Below, in pieces: positions 62,063-64,000 of a stretch of DNA of 64,000 bases (positions are counted from its first letter, which is position 1; every line of letters begins with the position of its first letter). The notes under the pieces are model-generated. The model saw only the letters and a program-made list of their open reading frames with translations, searched no databases and was not told where the DNA came from. This DNA is from Acidobacteriaceae bacterium (GTDB lineage: Bacteria; Acidobacteriota; Terriglobia; Terriglobales; Acidobacteriaceae). Location of the stretch: assembly GCA_025361625.1 (NCBI GenBank), contig JANYKL010000090.1, positions 32,315 through 96,314 of the forward strand, written 5' to 3'. Both the position numbers and the translations under genes were made by a program.

Positions 62063-62911
62063 TTAACTTCGTTTCCCCTTTGGCTTCATCATCACCCACT
62101 CCTGTTCGGTCAGTTCGCGCCCCAGGGCGGTGAACTCGCCCGCGCCCTGCAGCCATTCTCCGCCGTCCATGGTGACGACCTCTCCGTTGATGTAGCCGGA
62201 GCCGTCGCTGACAAGGAAGGCGGCCAGGTCGGCGAATTCTTCCATGGTTCCGAAGCGGCCCAGGGGAATCTTCTTCTTAGCAGCCTCCTCTAGTTCGGGT
62301 CGGGGCAGCAGGCGCGAAAATGCGCCTTCAGTCTTGATCGGTCCGGGGGCAATCGCGTTCATGCGGATGCCACGATCTCCCCACTCGACCGCCAGGCTGC
62401 GGGTGAGCGCCTGCACACCGGCCTTCGAAACCGCGGACGGGACAACGTAGGCCGAACCGGTGCTGGTATAGGTGGTCGTGATATTAAGGACTACGGCTTT
62501 GTGCTTTTCGGACAGCCACCTTCGGCCACAGGCGAGCGTCATGTGAAGCGTGCCCATCAGGACGATGCCGATGACCGATTGGAATGCTCCAAGGGAGAGG
62601 TCTTCGGTGCGGGCGAGAAAATTCCCGGCGGCATTGTTCATGAGGATGTCTAGCGCTCCCTCTTCCCAGATATGTGCAATGAGCGCTTCAACCGCCGCTG
62701 CGTCCCGCACGTCACAAACTAGGGCATGAATCCTGTTGCCTCCGAACTCGGACAGTTCGCGCTCGGTCGCCTTCAGCACGTCCTCACGGCGCCCACAGAT
62801 ATAGACCGTAGCCCCCAGGTCGAGAAACCGCTTTGCGCTTGCTTTGCCCAAGCCGGTCCCGCCACCCGTGATCAAGATGCGTTTGTCTTTCAGTAAGTCT
62901 TTTTGGAACAT
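62063..62911 (-). CDS. SDR-family oxidoreductase, 2,4-dienoyl-CoA reductase-like
   Basis: A 282-residue short-chain dehydrogenase. NAD(P) site ILITGGGTGLGKASAKRF, NNAAGNF, and the C-terminal substrate part KIPLGRFGTMEEFADLA with YINGEVVTMDGG. The usual YxxxK is replaced: at TSTGSAYVVPSAVSKAGV the Lys is kept but Ser stands in the Tyr place, the pattern of 2,4-dienoyl-CoA reductase-type members. It would reduce unsaturated fatty acyl-CoA. ATG 62911 follows GGAG. Confidence 0.85.
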   Translation of the reverse strand: MFQKDLLKDKRILITGGGTGLGKASAKRFLDLGATVYICGRREDVLKATERELSEFGGNRIHALVCDVRDAAAVEALIAHIWEEGALDILMNNAAGNFLARTEDLSLGAFQSVIGIVLMGTLHMTLACGRRWLSEKHKAVVLNITTTYTSTGSAYVVPSAVSKAGVQALTRSLAVEWGDRGIRMNAIAPGPIKTEGAFSRLLPRPELEEAAKKKIPLGRFGTMEEFADLAAFLVSDGSGYINGEVVTMDGGEWLQGAGEFTALGRELTEQEWVMMKPKGKRS

Positions 62912-62998
62912 GCTTTCTCCAAGGCGGGATGGACCGCCCACACCAAAACGGCCAAACTAAAATCACGCTACACGAAACCGCTCTCTTGTTTCTCTCAT

Positions 62999-64000
62999 TC
63001 ACCCCTGCTGTTCGGCGCTCGACTTCCGCTTTTCTGCAAGCTTCGTTGCCGCCCAGCGGGCGTGCTCCGCCACGATCGGGTCCTCACCTTCGGCGATCCT
63101 TTTTAGAGTCGGCGCGAATGCTTCGTCGCCGCTGTTTCCCATGGCAATTACCGCGTTCCGCCGCATTCCTGTAAGCTTGGCGCGTTTTACCGGAGACCCT
63201 CGAAATACCTTGTTAAACTCATCTGCCTTCATCTCCGCCAGCCAGTCAAGCGCAGGGCTCACCATGCCTTCGCGAGGCTCGAACTCGCTCGCGGTAGAGA
63301 CCTTTGCCCTGCGATTCCAAGGGCAAACATCCTGACAGATGTCGCAGCCGAAGACATGGCGTCCCATCCCAGATCGTAGTTCTTCTGGAATTTCGCCTCG
63401 CTTCTCGATCGTCAGATAAGAGATACAGAGCCGCGCGTCTAGTACTCCCGGAGCGGTAATTGCCTGGGTTGGGCACGCTGCGATGCACCGCGTACAGGTT
63501 CCACAGCGATCGGGAGCCGGCATATCGAACGCGCTCTGATGCTCGGCAGGATCGAGCGATGTCAGGATCACTCCAAGAAAAAGCCACGAGCCGAGCTGCT
63601 GGTTGATGATGCAGGTATTTTTGCCGATCCACCCGATGCCGGCGTACTTGGCGTAGACGCGCTCGATCAAGGGACCGGTGTCGACATAAGAACGTAACTG
63701 CAGCGGCTCGTTATTTGCGGCGGCAAATTGCGCGAGATAGACTTCCATCTGCCGAAGCCGTTTGAGAACGGCATCATGGTAGTCTTCGCGTCCCCATGCA
63801 TAGCGGGAAATCCATCCGCGTTTAGAAGCTTCCTGTGCCGACCTGAGTTGCTGCTCGTCAATCGAATAAGGGTGCGCGGTGTTGTAGTTGATCGCACAGA
63901 CAATCACGCTGCGCGCCCATGGAGCCACGCGGGCAAGCTTTGCGCGTTTGAGTTCGCCCGCTTCATCGCGCGCAGCCAAGTAATTCATCTCTCCGTGCTT
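62999..64000 (-). CDS. queG: Epoxyqueuosine reductase QueG (5' end beyond the window)
   Basis: At least 333 residues of QueG, the cobalamin- and iron-sulfur-dependent enzyme that makes queuosine in tRNA from epoxyqueuosine. Two 4Fe-4S motifs are present (CGTCTRCIAACPTQA and CDICQDVCPWNRR). KYAGIGWIGKNTCIINQ and SYLTIEKRGEIP are also family blocks, followed by a HEAT-like C-terminus. The frame stays open to the window edge (KHGEMNYLAARDE), where the family normally has about 50 more residues. So it is cut by the window, not by a real start. Confidence 0.93.
   Translation of the reverse strand, partial: KHGEMNYLAARDEAGELKRAKLARVAPWARSVIVCAINYNTAHPYSIDEQQLRSAQEASKRGWISRYAWGREDYHDAVLKRLRQMEVYLAQFAAANNEPLQLRSYVDTGPLIERVYAKYAGIGWIGKNTCIINQQLGSWLFLGVILTSLDPAEHQSAFDMPAPDRCGTCTRCIAACPTQAITAPGVLDARLCISYLTIEKRGEIPEELRSGMGRHVFGCDICQDVCPWNRRAKVSTASEFEPREGMVSPALDWLAEMKADEFNKVFRGSPVKRAKLTGMRRNAVIAMGNSGDEAFAPTLKRIAEGEDPIVAEHARWAATKLAEKRKSSAEQQG

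Overview
The window looks like chromosomal DNA of an acidobacterium, probably of the Terriglobia/Koribacter-like group. This is an inference, with no marker gene to settle it. It rests on moderately GC-rich DNA and on a typical mix of genes: a sortilin/VPS10-like beta-propeller protein, a Ser/Thr kinase fused to a TolB-like propeller, a VWFA-related secreted protein, HpnH (hopanoid side chain), many secreted proteins of unknown function and short operons on both strands. No phage, transposase, CRISPR array or plasmid gene was seen.

Layout. 0-9.3 kb: the tail of a membrane/coiled-coil protein, a PAP2 phosphatase, the 1100-residue propeller protein, a membrane protein, an FMN alpha-hydroxy-acid oxidase, a small Cys protein, a CsbD-like stress protein with a clear terminator, an M20 peptidase and TatA. 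9.3-24.7 kb is mostly housekeeping: hpnH, an unknown gene and maf form one transcription unit; then a bifunctional Rel/SpoT, YceH, threonine ammonia-lyase, a PilZ protein, a DinG-type helicase, Der, a membrane protein, TrmFO and a queuosine-salvage (DUF2419) protein with a Tat-like leader. 24.7-33 kb: a nucleoside hydrolase broken by two frameshifts, the kinase-TolB fusion, a selenocysteine tRNA (selC) with anticodon UCA, a secreted protein, a Ser/Gly/Thr-rich secreted protein and a second kinase broken by one frameshift. 33-38.4 kb: four small or secreted stress-like proteins (DUF6496, DUF1328 and two unknown), a VWA protein and three orphan response regulators in a row.

38.5-53 kb is the most unusual part. 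A minus-strand series (nucleotidyltransferase-fold protein, GH99-like lipoprotein, three secreted proteins, GT-C membrane protein) is divergent from two plus-strand genes: a 1395-residue TPR/outer-membrane-barrel protein of NfrA/BcsC/PelB architecture and a polysaccharide flippase fused to a ParB-like domain. Together they resemble a surface-polysaccharide synthesis and export system that matches none of the standard loci I know.

53-64 kb: a DUF5666-like secreted protein, an orphan OppD-type ATPase, a secreted DinB-like protein, a fumarylacetoacetase-family enzyme beside a LeuA/NifV-like synthase, small secreted proteins, a secreted protein with an HEIGEW zincin-like motif, tRNA-Arg(UCU), an SDR reductase and QueG, which runs off the right end. 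tRNA biology recurs across the window: selC, tRNA-Arg, TrmFO, QueG and queuosine salvage.

Starts were moved inward from the longest open frame where a Shine-Dalgarno sequence, signal peptide or family N-terminus supported it. All functions come from reading motifs by eye; no database search was run.
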